In this document: in pieces, positions 1 through 8,616 of the stretch
How positions within the stretch are numbered: the first letter of the stretch is position 1
Layout: the number at the start of each line of letters is the position of its first letter
Assembly (NCBI GenBank): GCA_030041215.1
Contig: JASHOH010000169.1
Location: 1 to 64,000, forward strand
Length of the DNA stretch: 64,000 nt
DNA from: Candidatus Sulfotelmatobacter sp.
Lineage (GTDB): Bacteria; Acidobacteriota; Terriglobia; Terriglobales; Acidobacteriaceae
Reading direction: 5' to 3'
Notes under the pieces: generated by a model
Told to the model about the DNA's origin: nothing
Seen by the model: the letters and a program-made list of their open reading frames with translations, nothing else
Databases searched by the model: none
Made by a program: the position numbers and the translations under genes

Positions 1-3
1 CCG

Positions 4-879
4 GTGGCGCGATTGAAATCCGGCGACATTATCGACACCAACACGCTCGACTGCTTCGGCAACGTGTTGCGCAAGCCCGGCGATACGCTGAGCATGGTGA
101 AAGGAGACAACCCGCTGACCGGACCGTTTTACGTGGAGGGCGCCGAGCCCGGCGACACGCTGGCCGTGAAGATATTGCAGCTCGATGTCGATGGCGACAC
201 AGGAGTGGGCGCGTTCGCTCCGGGATTCGGAGCCATCAACGAAACGAATTACACGCCCATGCTGCACGCGCCCCTGCCCGAGCGCATTTGGTTTTATCAC
301 ATCGACCATGCTGCGAATCAGGCGACATTCAAAGCGCTCGATTCAGATTTCTCCGTGAAGATTCCCCTGCACCCCTTTTTCGGATGCATAGGAGTCGCTC
401 CCGCGGAAGGTGAAGCGCGCAGTTCAGTCGTCCCCGCGGAATTCGGCGGCAACATGGATTCACCCGAAGCCAGCGTGGGCAACACAGTTTATTTTCCCGT
501 AAACGTGAAGGGCGGACTTTTCTACATTGGCGACGGGCACGCCGCCATGGGCGATGGAGAGATCGCCGGCACTGCCATCGAGGTTCCGTTGAAGGCGCGG
601 GTGCAGTTGAGCGTGATCAAAGGGCGCACCATCGCGTGGCCACAATTTGAGAACGATGATGCCATCATGACCGTTGGCGCTTATCGTCCGTTGGACGATG
701 CGCTGCGCATCGCTTTCACCGAACTCGTCCACTGGATCCAGAAAGACTATGGTCTCTCGGAGCTCGACGCTTACGAGCTGCTATCGCAGGTCGCGAAGAT
801 TCATCTCAACGAGATGGTGGATCCGAATTATGTAGTCGTGGCTTCGATAGAGAAGAAGTATTTGCCGCCGAAGAAGTGA
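4..879 (+). CDS. Acetamidase/formamidase family amidase (5' end probably cut by window edge)
   Basis: This protein resembles the acetamidase/formamidase family, which hydrolyses short amides to ammonia and the carboxylate in the cytoplasm. Family features seen are the N-terminal GDTLSM and GPFYVEGAEPGDTL segments, a PHFG-like HPFFGCIGVAPA stretch near residue 125, the GGNMDSPE motif near residue 148 and the strongly conserved GDGHAAMGDGEIAGTAIE near residue 177. The length of 291 residues is close to the family norm of about 300. A GTG is present at position 4, but the frame stays open to the window edge, so the real start is likely a little upstream. The substrate cannot be read from sequence. 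Confidence 0.87.
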   Translation: MARLKSGDIIDTNTLDCFGNVLRKPGDTLSMVKGDNPLTGPFYVEGAEPGDTLAVKILQLDVDGDTGVGAFAPGFGAINETNYTPMLHAPLPERIWFYHIDHAANQATFKALDSDFSVKIPLHPFFGCIGVAPAEGEARSSVVPAEFGGNMDSPEASVGNTVYFPVNVKGGLFYIGDGHAAMGDGEIAGTAIEVPLKARVQLSVIKGRTIAWPQFENDDAIMTVGAYRPLDDALRIAFTELVHWIQKDYGLSELDAYELLSQVAKIHLNEMVDPNYVVVASIEKKYLPPKK

Positions 880-930
880 AGGCTCGCCTTGGGAAACGAG
901 AGCTCGGAGTCCTGGTAAAGCCGGAATATA

Positions 931-1626
931 ATGCCGGGCAGGAAGATGGTAGGGGCACTTGCAAACGGCGACGGCGGCAAGAGGAATCCGATCTTAGTCG
1001 GACTGCTCCTCCTAGTGAGCGGACCAGTCCTGAACTACCTACTCGAGCGCCACAACATTTTCAAGCTTTGGGAGAACTCCAGCTATCCGATATCCTGGGC
1101 CGACCTATTCTATCCGCCACTGTGTGTTTTTCTGTCGCTGACAGGCTTTGCCTTCGTCATCAGTGGTGGTGGGACGACCGGCCCCAGCTATCGACGAACA
1201 CTAAGGCGCGCTTTCGTGATTCCATTAACCGTTCTCTACACTTTGTCCATCTTCGCTATGCAGTTTATGCAGACGGGAGCCGACCGCTTGGGCGAGTGTC
1301 CCGGTCTCAACCAGGCTGCCCCTGCCTCCAACGTGATACCCATGTCTGAGCTGAGGCCAGATTACCCAGCTGTCGGTTGCGCAGTAGAGAGGCGGGGTAT
1401 TTTTCTCTCTTACTACAACTATCTTTGGGTCTATGGCGTAACCGACGCGGCGGCGCAGCAGCGTGTTCTGGACGGGATATCCGAGCACTTTCGGCAGGCG
1501 CATACGCATCCTGTGCAAGTAATGTTCTACGACAAGGAGAACTGGTCGGTCCGCCAATTGGAAAATGGGAGGACCGCCATATCAGGGCGTCCTAGCAAGC
1601 TGCTTCGCGTTGTGAACATAGGATAA
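931..1626 (+). CDS. Small multi-pass membrane protein of unknown function
   Basis: I do not recognise this family. The 231-residue product has about three hydrophobic segments, at roughly residues 21-38, 58-80 and 92-112, so it is probably an inner-membrane protein. A soluble C-terminal part of about 110 residues follows and includes a Tyr-rich SYYNYLWVYG stretch. A second ATG at 946 would shorten it by five residues; neither start has a strong ribosome-binding site. It lies 51 bp after the amidase and 11 bp before the DUF5996 gene, so co-transcription is possible. An overlapping frame (876-1349) lacks membrane segments and looks like a shadow. Confidence 0.6.
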   Translation: MPGRKMVGALANGDGGKRNPILVGLLLLVSGPVLNYLLERHNIFKLWENSSYPISWADLFYPPLCVFLSLTGFAFVISGGGTTGPSYRRTLRRAFVIPLTVLYTLSIFAMQFMQTGADRLGECPGLNQAAPASNVIPMSELRPDYPAVGCAVERRGIFLSYYNYLWVYGVTDAAAQQRVLDGISEHFRQAHTHPVQVMFYDKENWSVRQLENGRTAISGRPSKLLRVVNIG

Positions 1627-1637
1627 GTCGGTAAAAC

Positions 1638-2549
1638 ATGGCCGCACAGTCCAATCCGGACCAGAACTCGTGGCCTGAACTACCGCTCGAGGCCTGGCAA
1701 GATACTTACGCCACGCTGCACATGTGGACGCAAGTGGTCGGCAAGGTGCGGCTTGCGCTGCCCCCGCTGGTCAATCATTGGTGGGAGGTTCCCTTCTACG
1801 TTACCGCTCGCGGCCTGACGACTTCTGCCATTCCTTACGACGATCGAGTCTTCGACATAGAATTCGATTTCATCGATCATAAGCTTGACATTCGCACGAG
1901 CTGGGGGACCTCGAAGACGCTCGCGCTAAAGCCGAAGTCAGTGGCTGAATTTTATTCCGCGTTCATGTCCGCGTTGCAGTCGCTTGGCATCGCCGTGAAA
2001 ATCCGGACCATGCCGGTCGAGGTGCCAAACCCCATTCGCTTCGAGCTCGACACGCAGCATGCCTCCTACGATCCCGAATATGCGCACCGTTTCTGGCAAA
2101 TCCTGATTTCGTCTCAGAACATTTTTTATGAGTTTCGGGCCGGCTTTATCGGCAAGAACAGTCCCGTGCATTTTTTCTGGGGAAGCTTCGATCTGGCGGT
2201 GACCCGCTTTTCCGGACGGCGCGCCCCGGAACGCCCAGGGGCTGATCGCGTTACCCGCGAGGCGTACTCCCATGAAGTAATCAGCGCGGGATTCTGGCCG
2301 GGCGGAGGCGACGTGAAAGGCCCAGCGTATTACGCCTATGCCGCGCCCGAACCGGCTGGATTTGCTGAACAGAAAGTGAAACCGGCAGAAGCTTTCTATC
2401 ATCCTCAACTGAAAGAATTTCTGCTGACGTACGACGATGTGCGCCGTGCCGCATCGCCGCGTCAGGCTTTGCTCGATTTTCTTGAGAGCACGTACGAAGT
2501 TGGCGCAAATCTGGGCAACTGGAATCGCAAAGAACTGGAGAGGGCTTGA
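1638..2549 (+). CDS. DUF5996 family protein
   Basis: The N-terminus (WPELPLEAWQDTYATLHMWT, then QVVGKVRLALPP and NHWWEVPFYVTARGLTTS) is typical of the DUF5996 family, whose biochemical role is unknown to me. The 303-residue length fits the family. There is no signal peptide or membrane segment, so it is probably cytoplasmic. The middle contains a VEVPNPIRFELD segment and a conserved FWGSFDLAVTRFSGRRAP stretch. The C-terminus ends in a region rich in acidic residues and Tyr. The ATG start fits the family N-terminus. It sits between a small membrane protein and a zinc-finger protein on the same strand, which does not explain its function. Confidence 0.85.
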   Translation: MAAQSNPDQNSWPELPLEAWQDTYATLHMWTQVVGKVRLALPPLVNHWWEVPFYVTARGLTTSAIPYDDRVFDIEFDFIDHKLDIRTSWGTSKTLALKPKSVAEFYSAFMSALQSLGIAVKIRTMPVEVPNPIRFELDTQHASYDPEYAHRFWQILISSQNIFYEFRAGFIGKNSPVHFFWGSFDLAVTRFSGRRAPERPGADRVTREAYSHEVISAGFWPGGGDVKGPAYYAYAAPEPAGFAEQKVKPAEAFYHPQLKEFLLTYDDVRRAASPRQALLDFLESTYEVGANLGNWNRKELERA

Positions 2550-2589
2550 ACAGCAAAGTTCGCAAAAGGCTCGACTTTTGGAGGGATCG

Positions 2590-2862
2590 ATGTCGAAAAA
2601 GTGCACACATCTGAATCAGATCAAAGTGACCACGACTGACACGCACGTTTGCGAAGAATGCGTCAAAATGGGCGACACTTGGGTCCATCTACGCATGTGT
2701 ATGGTGTGCGGGAACGTGGGCTGCTGCGATTCGTCGAAGAACAAGCACGCGACCAAGCATTTTCGTCAGATCCACCATCCGGTGATGCGCTCGATCGAAC
2801 CGGGAGAAGACTGGATCTGGTGCTATGTGGACGAGATGATCGCAGGCGAGGTCGCAGCTTAG
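2590..2862 (+). CDS. UBP-type zinc finger protein
   Basis: This 90-residue protein consists almost entirely of a UBP-type (ubiquitin-hydrolase-like) zinc finger. Cys and His ligands are visible in CTHL, CEEC, CMVCGNVGCCDSS and the NKHATKHF...H segment. In eukaryotes this fold binds ubiquitin C-termini. Bacterial versions are common, stand alone, and have no settled role. The ATG at 2590 is preceded by a good ribosome-binding site (ggaggg), which makes it preferable to the long in-frame extension starting at 2437 that overlaps the DUF5996 gene. It follows DUF5996 by 40 bp. Confidence 0.85.
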   Translation: MSKKCTHLNQIKVTTTDTHVCEECVKMGDTWVHLRMCMVCGNVGCCDSSKNKHATKHFRQIHHPVMRSIEPGEDWIWCYVDEMIAGEVAA

Positions 2863-3498
2863 GATCCGCTGGTCTGAAAAACAGAATCTTAACCGCCGAA
2901 TTCGCTGAGAAGTGCTGCGGAGATCGCAGAGAAGATCTTCGAGGTTTTGCGTTTAGAAAGTTAAGAAACCGAAAAGTAGGTAAAAAGGTAAAGGGCCGTG
3001 ACATTGGTTATGCTCTAGCCGCCACCTCCTGCGAGGGAGGTAACAGCGTGGATGCATGTACCATCACAGCCCCTTGATGTAACCACTGCTTTCGCAGTCC
3101 CAAACCCCAACTCTTCCTCGCAGAACGGTCGGTTTTTTCAGGTTTGGCTGCCCAGCGAGTTGCCTCACCAAGCTGGTCACCCAGTCTACTTCGGGCCAGC
3201 AAGTGGTTAGTTCACTGGTCCCTTTCAACCGTCGACGCCAGCAACCTTAACAGAGCATTCATAAATGTCAACGCAAACTATTGGTGCAATGCGCCATCGC
3301 CCAATTGTGAATCTATCTCTCCGTAAATAATTAAAATTAAAGAGGTTACCGAGAGAACCTTTCGTCTCATCCCATTTTTGCACAGAAAAATGCACAGATC
3401 CGTGAATCACAGAATATCCTCAGGCCGAACCAAATATTCGGCTTGACGGGGAAACATTCTCGGAGCATCTTTGCTACTAACACTCTTAAGAGCCGGGA
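2863..3498 (+). other. Gene-free interval with a degenerate family E repeat
   Basis: I find no convincing gene in these 636 bases. Positions about 2888-2965 carry a decayed copy of the 'cgctgagaagtgctgcggagatcgc' type repeat seen elsewhere in the window (family E). An inverted repeat acctcc...ggaggt lies near 3024-3042. From about 3290 to 3440 the sequence becomes AT-rich and holds a small hairpin (GCCGAA at 3424-3429, TTCGGC at 3437-3442) just before the RNase H-like gene. Short open frames here lack ribosome-binding sites and protein-like composition. Confidence 0.5.
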
Positions 3499-3900
3499 AT
3501 GTCGGAACTTGTGGCCTATGTGGACGGTGGCTCCCTGGGAAACCCGGGACCGTCGGGCATTGGGGTTGTCATTGACGGCGGCGCTAGCGGCCCCATCCGC
3601 ATCGCCAAATGGATCGGCCATCAAGATAACAATGTCGCCGAATATGTGGCGCTGATGGAAGCGCTGCAATACGCGGTTTCCAGTAAAGCCAGGGCCCTGC
3701 ACGTTTATTCCGATTCGGAAGTGGTCGTTCGCCAGATGCGCGGAGAATACATCTGCCGCAGCTCCCGCCTCTACTCGCTGCACTGGACCTGCCGCAAACT
3801 GGCGCGCGCTCTGAGCTTTTCGATTTCCCACGTTCCGCGGGAAGACAATGCCGAGGCCAATCGCTTGGCCAATAGCGCCGTGCGAGAGCGCGTGGGATAA
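3499..3900 (+). CDS. Ribonuclease HI-like protein (fourth acidic residue replaced)
   Basis: The 133-residue protein has the RNase H fold pattern of short bacterial RNase HI homologues, which cut RNA in RNA-DNA hybrids. It begins with AYVDGGSLGNPGPSG (Asp9), has NNVAEYVALMEAL (Glu48) and HVYSDSEVVVRQM (Asp72), and ends with HVPREDNAEANRLAN. In the last motif, family members normally have an Asp where this protein has Asn121. Three of the four metal-binding carboxylates are therefore present. Activity with Asn here is plausible but not certain. It stands alone, with long non-coding DNA upstream and a secreted-protein gene downstream. Confidence 0.85.
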   Translation: MSELVAYVDGGSLGNPGPSGIGVVIDGGASGPIRIAKWIGHQDNNVAEYVALMEALQYAVSSKARALHVYSDSEVVVRQMRGEYICRSSRLYSLHWTCRKLARALSFSISHVPREDNAEANRLANSAVRERVG

Positions 3901-4032
3901 AGCCGGGGCTGATGCAGAAGCTTTTGTACTTCGCGCTGTTCGGCGAACCGAGTAACCGACCACGCAAGAAATACCGTCAGGCACGTTCCCAACAACTAGA
4001 ATATCCAAGGCAGACATTCTGGGAGGTCAACA

Positions 4033-4656
4033 ATGCGCCTTCGCCCGAAAATGCTGCTTACAACTGCGCTTCTTCTCGCCGCGTCAAGTGCGATTGCTCA
4101 GAAGCTGGAGCGCTCCATTGATCCTGAACTGATGGCTCGGCTTTCCTATGACAATTCAGCACCTGTGCGACAAGGAGATGTGCGCCACATATGCATTGCC
4201 GTTTTTCGTGATGGGGAATATCGAATTGTGCGCGGGTGGGATAACGGCCGCACTCAGCGGCTGCATGGCAAGATGGCGAAGGAAGAATCTCGTCAGCTAT
4301 TCAAGCTGCTTGAATCTGCTGAATTCCGAGATCTCTCAGGGACTCATGAAGGTTTGATTCGGCAAGAGGCCGAACGCTTTGCGGCGGAGATTCCGTCAGG
4401 CGACGGCTCGCGCGCCGATGGAAACACTGACGGAACCAACGACGGGATGAAAGACCAGCTCGAACACGAAGCATGGCGTTTGCAGTGGTTGAACGGAGAC
4501 GGCGAGAATCCGTTTCCAGCTTCGGTTGCAAAAGTAGTGGGTTGGCTGCAGCGTTTTCACCCGAAGGGTGGGAAAGCGTTTGATTTCGCTGAGTACCCAG
4601 ACGTATGTCCTTCCGGAGGACTTCGTTTTCTGCAACCGTCTTTGGCTGAAAATTAG
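4033..4656 (+). CDS. Secreted protein of unknown function
   Basis: The 207-residue product starts with a clear Sec signal peptide (MRLRPKMLLTTALLLAASSAIAQ), so it is exported. The mature part has no domain I can name. It contains a basic RIVRGWDNGRTQRLHGKM segment and an acidic, Gly/Asp-rich middle (GDGSRADGNTDGTNDGMKD). The ATG start is supported by a gggaggtc ribosome-binding site. It converges with carD, whose stop codon is only 27 bp away. Confidence 0.65.
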   Translation: MRLRPKMLLTTALLLAASSAIAQKLERSIDPELMARLSYDNSAPVRQGDVRHICIAVFRDGEYRIVRGWDNGRTQRLHGKMAKEESRQLFKLLESAEFRDLSGTHEGLIRQEAERFAAEIPSGDGSRADGNTDGTNDGMKDQLEHEAWRLQWLNGDGENPFPASVAKVVGWLQRFHPKGGKAFDFAEYPDVCPSGGLRFLQPSLAEN

Positions 4657-4683
4657 AGCCTGTCGGATAAATTGCTGATCGCC

Positions 4684-5220
4684 TCAGGCCTGGAATTCTG
4701 AGGCTTCGGGGAAGCGCAAGTTACACTTGGCCAGCGCCAGCGTGAGGAGTTCTTCTATCTTCGATTCTTCGCAGTTGCGCGACATGGCGATTTCGCTGAC
4801 CAGCAGGTAGCGGGCACGTTCCAGCATCTTCTTTTCCCGGAAAGAGAGCGGCTTGTCCTGATGCAGGGCGATCAGGCTCTTGAGCACTCCGGCGACCTCC
4901 AGCAGCGAGCCGGTCCGCATGCGGTCGGAGTTTTCCTTGAAACGGTCTTTCCAGTCGGCAACGTTGTGGCCGTTGCTCACGGAGAGAAAGTCGAGAATTT
5001 TCTGTACCTCGCCGTTGCGTACCACCCGCCGAATGCCAACGCTGCCCACGTTGTGGCAGGGCACCATGACCTTGAGGCTGCTGGCCTTGATATTAAGAAG
5101 ATAGAACTTTTCGACGGTTGTGCCGACCTGCCGGCTGCTGATTTGTTCGATAACACCCACCCCATGATTGGGGTAGACGACCTTGTCGCCGACGTGAAAA
5201 TTCAGGTCCGTACCACTCAT
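4684..5220 (-). CDS. carD: CarD family transcriptional regulator
   Basis: CarD-type proteins bind the RNA polymerase beta subunit and upstream promoter DNA and stabilise open complexes. The N-terminal domain (residues about 5-70) has the expected VGDKVVYPNHGVGVIEQI start and the KVMVPCHNVGSVGIRRV segment. A helical C-terminal domain (about 75-178) contains WKDRFKENSDRMRTGSLLEVAGVL and EKKMLERARYLLVSEIA. The 178-residue length is normal for the family. It is transcribed alone from a probable promoter at 5284-5312 and converges with the secreted-protein gene at 4033. Confidence 0.93.
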   Translation of the reverse strand: MSGTDLNFHVGDKVVYPNHGVGVIEQISSRQVGTTVEKFYLLNIKASSLKVMVPCHNVGSVGIRRVVRNGEVQKILDFLSVSNGHNVADWKDRFKENSDRMRTGSLLEVAGVLKSLIALHQDKPLSFREKKMLERARYLLVSEIAMSRNCEESKIEELLTLALAKCNLRFPEASEFQA

Positions 5221-5283
5221 AAAGCACCCAGGGCAGGCAAGAAACGGGTTTTAGTGGGGGAAGCGCTTACGGTTACTAGAAAT

Positions 5284-5312
5284 ATACTATCCCGAAATGG
5301 GAAGGAAAGCAA
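5284..5312 (-). promoter_or_regulatory. Possible sigma-70-type promoter of carD
   Basis: Read on the minus strand, TTGCTT (5307-5312) is followed after 17 bp by TAGTAT (5284-5289). Spacing is ideal, but the boxes match consensus at only three and four of six bases. It would give a leader of about 55 nt before the carD ATG. Confidence 0.4.
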
Positions 5313-5339
5313 GGAGGGATAGGCTGCGGGCGAACCGAT

Positions 5340-5456
5340 CCTTGCGTCATTCCGAAGCCCCGCGCTTGCACCAGCCGGGCGAAGAATCTTACACCCAATG
5401 ACCTATGGCGAGGAGATCTTTCGCTCCGCCTGACGAACGGCTGCGCTCAGGACGAC
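5340..5456. repeat. Dispersed palindromic repeat, family A
   Basis: The element starts cgtcattccgaagccccgcg and runs to gctgcgctcaggacgacg. It shares blocks with the copy at 7339-7461 (gatctttcgctccgcctga and cggctgcgctcagga). Its right end overlaps the last codons of ruvX, so it may supply that gene's C-terminus. Confidence 0.6.
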
Positions 5457-5983
5457 GGCGTGGAACGGTTTTGGCGGGAATCCATAAAGCCTTGCAGGAT
5501 CAGTACCGCGGCCATTCGGTCTACCGCCTTGGCGCGTTTCTCAATTGATAACTCCGTCTGCCGGAGGAGGCGGTTCGCTTCGACCGAGGTGAGGCGCTCA
5601 TCCCACAAATGAACCGGCAGACCGAAACGCCCCCGAAGGTCATCGGCAAAAGCCTTTATTTTTTCGGACTGCGAGCTTTCTTCCCCGCTCAGGCGCAAGG
5701 GAAGGCCGACCACGACCTCCTGAACGTCGTATTGCCTGATGATCTGCTCGAGCGCAGCCAGATCGTGACGTTTGTTGCGGCGCTGCAAGGTTTCCAGACC
5801 TTGAGCCGTAATGCCGAGAGGATCAGATACAGCGATTCCAATTCTCCTCAGACCGACATCGAGGCCCAGAATCCTGCCATGCGGGTTTTCACTGTCGGAG
5901 TTCAAGGCGCGATTATAAGCGGGCCGCGCAAGCGTTAAGTGAACCGAATCCGCCTTCGGAGGGACCTGACCATGCGCGCTCAT
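5447..5983 (-). CDS. ruvX: RuvX/YqgF family Holliday junction resolvase-like nuclease
   Basis: RuvX (YqgF) has an RNase H-like fold and is linked to Holliday-junction resolution and pre-16S rRNA processing. Diagnostic segments are RILGLDVGLRRIGIAVSD, VGLPLRLSGEES and LWDERLTSVEANRLL with the late acidic KAVDRMAAVLILQGFM. The conserved core begins at RILGLD. The ATG at 5983 therefore adds about 36 residues, and a TTG at 5905 (giving MNSDSENPHGRILG) would match the family start better. A longer frame opens at 6046. It follows mltG on the same strand, a common pairing. Its last codons lie in a family A repeat. Confidence 0.88.
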   Translation of the reverse strand: MSAHGQVPPKADSVHLTLARPAYNRALNSDSENPHGRILGLDVGLRRIGIAVSDPLGITAQGLETLQRRNKRHDLAALEQIIRQYDVQEVVVGLPLRLSGEESSQSEKIKAFADDLRGRFGLPVHLWDERLTSVEANRLLRQTELSIEKRAKAVDRMAAVLILQGFMDSRQNRSTPSS

Positions 5984-6130
5984 CGCCAGCGGCACGTGAA
6001 AGAATGTTTCGGGTGCATGCCCCTGATCAGTTCCCGTCCGCTGCACGAATCCTGCCGGCTGACGTAAGGTCCCTCTCGCGGCTTTCGCCGCCTTCGGGAT
6101 GACATCGACGTTGCTAGTGGAGGATTCGCG

Positions 6131-7216
6131 TTACTGTCCCCCCATGGCATGACGGTATGCGGCGACGTTCTTATTGTGTTCTTCGATCGTGCGGGAGAAG
6201 CGGTGGTGCCCCTGGGCGTCGGCGACGAAATAGTAGTACTCGGTTTGCGCCGGATGCATCGCCGCCTCAAGTGCGCTTTTGCCCGGGTTGCCGATCGGGC
6301 CGGGAGGAAGTCCGGCGTATTTGTAAGTGTTGTAGCGCGAATCGAAGCGCATGTCGTTATGGTGCAGCGCGCCAGAATAGGTCCCGGCCAGCAGTTCGCC
6401 ATAAATAATACTCGGATCGGCATCAAGGGCAATGTGCTTCGCCAGCCGGTTGTAATAAACGCTGGCCACCAGCGGACGCTCTCCCGGAACCGCTGTTTCT
6501 TTCTCAACGATCGATGCCATGGTCACAATCTTCTCGATATCTACCGGCGGCGGCGCGGCATTGCTAGAATCCACCCCCGCATTATCGGCCGTAACTGAAA
6601 TCGCTGTTAAGCTCGATTCAGCGCCATTCGCTCCTCCCATCGGCGCCTGTGTCAGTCTGATCTGCCGCGCCACCTGGCGAAATTGCCGGACCATGGCTGC
6701 AGCCATATCCTGCATCGTCATCATGCGCGTGAATTCATACGTATCCGGGAAAAGATATCCTTCAAGCGAAGGCGCGCCGGGCGCAATGTCGCTGATCATC
6801 GCGGTATCGTTCTGGGCAACTTTCAAAAAATCATCGGCAGGGCCAAGCCCAGCGGCTTGAATGGCGCGCGCAATGTCAAACATCGTAAAGCCTTCCGGCA
6901 CCACGACGGTGTGGAAGTATACGTCTCCCCGTCGCAGGCGTTTCTGAATGTCGATGATGCTTGCAGGTTTTTCGAAGAGATATTCGCCGGCTTTAAGGGA
7001 ACGCCGATGACTGAGATAACGCCACAAAATGAACGCATCTTCACTGCGAATCACGCCGGCGGACTTCAATTCTGAAGCAATTCGCCGCGTGGAGTACCCG
7101 GGGCGAAGCATGACAAGGGTTTGCGCCGCGGGCTGAACTGGCGTCAGCACGGCCCAGGCAAACCAGCCTGCGGCCGCGAGGGCCGACATGAAAAGCAACC
7201 AGAAAAGTTTGCGCAC
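6131..7216 (-). CDS. mltG: Endolytic murein transglycosylase MltG
   Basis: MltG is an inner-membrane lytic transglycosylase that cuts nascent glycan strands and so ends their extension. A single N-terminal membrane segment (about residues 3-25) anchors a periplasmic domain. Family motifs are PEGFTMFDIARAI, SLEGYLFPDTYEF, the catalytic-Glu segment ASIVEKETAVPGERPLVASVYYNRL, and LPPGPIGNPGKSALEAA with HRFSRTIEEHNKNV at the end. An unconserved Ala/Ser/Gly-rich stretch of about 35 residues sits just before the catalytic motif. The start is GTG at 7216. Its stop lies about 85-150 bp before the ruvX start codons. Confidence 0.94.
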   Translation of the reverse strand: MRKLFWLLFMSALAAAGWFAWAVLTPVQPAAQTLVMLRPGYSTRRIASELKSAGVIRSEDAFILWRYLSHRRSLKAGEYLFEKPASIIDIQKRLRRGDVYFHTVVVPEGFTMFDIARAIQAAGLGPADDFLKVAQNDTAMISDIAPGAPSLEGYLFPDTYEFTRMMTMQDMAAAMVRQFRQVARQIRLTQAPMGGANGAESSLTAISVTADNAGVDSSNAAPPPVDIEKIVTMASIVEKETAVPGERPLVASVYYNRLAKHIALDADPSIIYGELLAGTYSGALHHNDMRFDSRYNTYKYAGLPPGPIGNPGKSALEAAMHPAQTEYYYFVADAQGHHRFSRTIEEHNKNVAAYRHAMGGQ

Positions 7217-7563
7217 TATGGCGTAAGTTTAGATGATAAAGCCGAGCCGCGCGTAGCTGACTTTAGTAAGCGGTTCGGCTCCAGTTGCATTCTGGCGCGA
7301 GCCGGCATTCCCGGCGATGGCTATTGAATCCGGAAAAACACGTCATTCCGGAGGGCTGTGTTTTCATCAGCGGGCCAAGGGATCCCAGAGGGAACGATTG
7401 GTCTATGGGAGATGCTTTGCTCCGCCTGAAAAACGGCTACGCTCAGGATGATGCCGCAGGTGGGACCAGGTAGTCGAACTAAACGTCACCTTGCAGCCCC
7501 TGGCAATTCCGCAACCTTTTGCGCGAGTTATACTCAAATGATTGGAGATGACTTTATTCCCGC
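7217..7563. other. Divergent intergenic region between mltG and the lipoprotein gene
   Basis: This interval separates divergently transcribed mltG and the lipoprotein gene. Its middle is filled by a family A repeat. Promoters for both genes should lie here. A TATACT box at about 7530 could be the -10 of the lipoprotein gene, but I see no good -35 at the right distance. Confidence 0.4.
7339..7461. repeat. Dispersed palindromic repeat, family A
   Basis: It begins cgtcattccggagggctgtg and contains gggagatgctttgctccgcc and ggctacgctcaggatgatg. These blocks are shared with the copy at 5340-5456, with substitutions. No open frame of note crosses it. Confidence 0.6.
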
Positions 7564-8505
7564 ATGAGACGTGTTCCGCCTTTTTTTGCAGTTGGAATGT
7601 TCTTGCTGCTACTGCCGACTACCGGCTGCCTCTTCCGCACGCGGCCCGTGGAAGAAACTTACTCCAAAGTTCCCCTGCAAGAGGCCTCCCAATCCGATCT
7701 GATCAACATCATTAATCTACAGGCGCAGAAACTCCGTTCTCTTCAGGCGACAGTGGATATTGACACCTCCGCCGGCGGGGTGAAGAAAGGCCACGTCACC
7801 GACTACAAAGAAATTCGTGGATATGTGCTCGCCCGCCAGCCCGACATGCTGCACATGATCGGTCTGACGCCCATCGTTCGCACCACGGCCTTCGATATGG
7901 TCAGCAACGGACAGGACTTCAAGCTCTGGATCCCGCCCAAGAACCGTTTTGTAATCGGGAAGAGCGAAATAAAGACCCGCGATCCTGAACACCCGATGGA
8001 GAACATCCGGCCGCAGGACATTTACGAGGCGCTAATTATCAAGCCCATTGAGCCGCCCGAAATCGCCGTTCGCGAAAAAGGTCAGGAAATTCTTCACGAT
8101 GCCAAAGGTCATCGCGTCCTGCAGGAGGATTACGAACTGATCGTGTTTCGTAAGAAGGGTGAGAACGAGGGCGTTCTGACTCGCAAGATTGTTTTCAGCA
8201 GGGTCGATCTTCTGCCGCACCGTCAATTCATCTATGACGAGGAAGGCAATCTCATTACCGATGCCCGCTACGCGAACTATAAGGAGTTCGACGCCGTTGC
8301 CTATCCGACCCGCATCGAAATCTACCGGCCGCAGGAAGAGTACGATATTATCCTCAATATTTTGAAACTGGAGATGAACAAGCAATTGAAAGATGAGCAG
8401 TTTACGCTCGAGCAACCATCGGGCGCCATCGTGGTTCATCTGGACAAGCCGCAGTCGAGTTCAGCGCAGCCGCCAATTTCCGAAGTGGGACACGACAGGC
8501 GCTGA
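7564..8505 (+). CDS. Outer-membrane lipoprotein, DUF4292-like (LolA/LolB-like fold)
   Basis: The N-terminus is a lipoprotein signal peptide with the lipid-attachment Cys in LLPTTGC (Cys22). The body resembles DUF4292/LolB-like envelope proteins: a SLQATVDID strand, then GYVLARQPDMLHMIG, FDMVSNGQDFKLWIPPKN and a late LPHRQFIYDEEGNLITDARY segment. Proteins of this type have a hydrophobic half-barrel and are thought to handle lipids or lipoproteins, but the cargo here is unknown. Length is 313 residues with a Ser/Gln-rich tail. It precedes a MacB/FtsX-type permease by about 110 bp on the same strand, which fits an envelope transport role. Confidence 0.72.
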   Translation: MRRVPPFFAVGMFLLLLPTTGCLFRTRPVEETYSKVPLQEASQSDLINIINLQAQKLRSLQATVDIDTSAGGVKKGHVTDYKEIRGYVLARQPDMLHMIGLTPIVRTTAFDMVSNGQDFKLWIPPKNRFVIGKSEIKTRDPEHPMENIRPQDIYEALIIKPIEPPEIAVREKGQEILHDAKGHRVLQEDYELIVFRKKGENEGVLTRKIVFSRVDLLPHRQFIYDEEGNLITDARYANYKEFDAVAYPTRIEIYRPQEEYDIILNILKLEMNKQLKDEQFTLEQPSGAIVVHLDKPQSSSAQPPISEVGHDRR

Positions 8506-8515
8506 ATGCTCGCAC

Positions 8516-8612
8516 TTGGCAATTGGCAATTAGCATTTGGCCAGCAAGCTCCCGTTCAGATCGCCAATATATTCAGGATTAAGAACGAAGTGCTAAGTGC
8601 TAACTGCTGATT
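8516..8612. repeat. Intergenic repeat, family F (cttggcaattggcaatt / aagtgctaagtgctaactgc)
   Basis: Low-complexity, quasi-palindromic sequence (gcacttggcaattggcaattagc ... gtgctaagtgctaactgctga) occupies the gap before the permease gene. Related sequence occurs at 51418-51475, 51830-51905 and 63818-63935. It reaches almost to the permease start codon. Confidence 0.5.
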
Positions 8613-8616
8613 GCCC

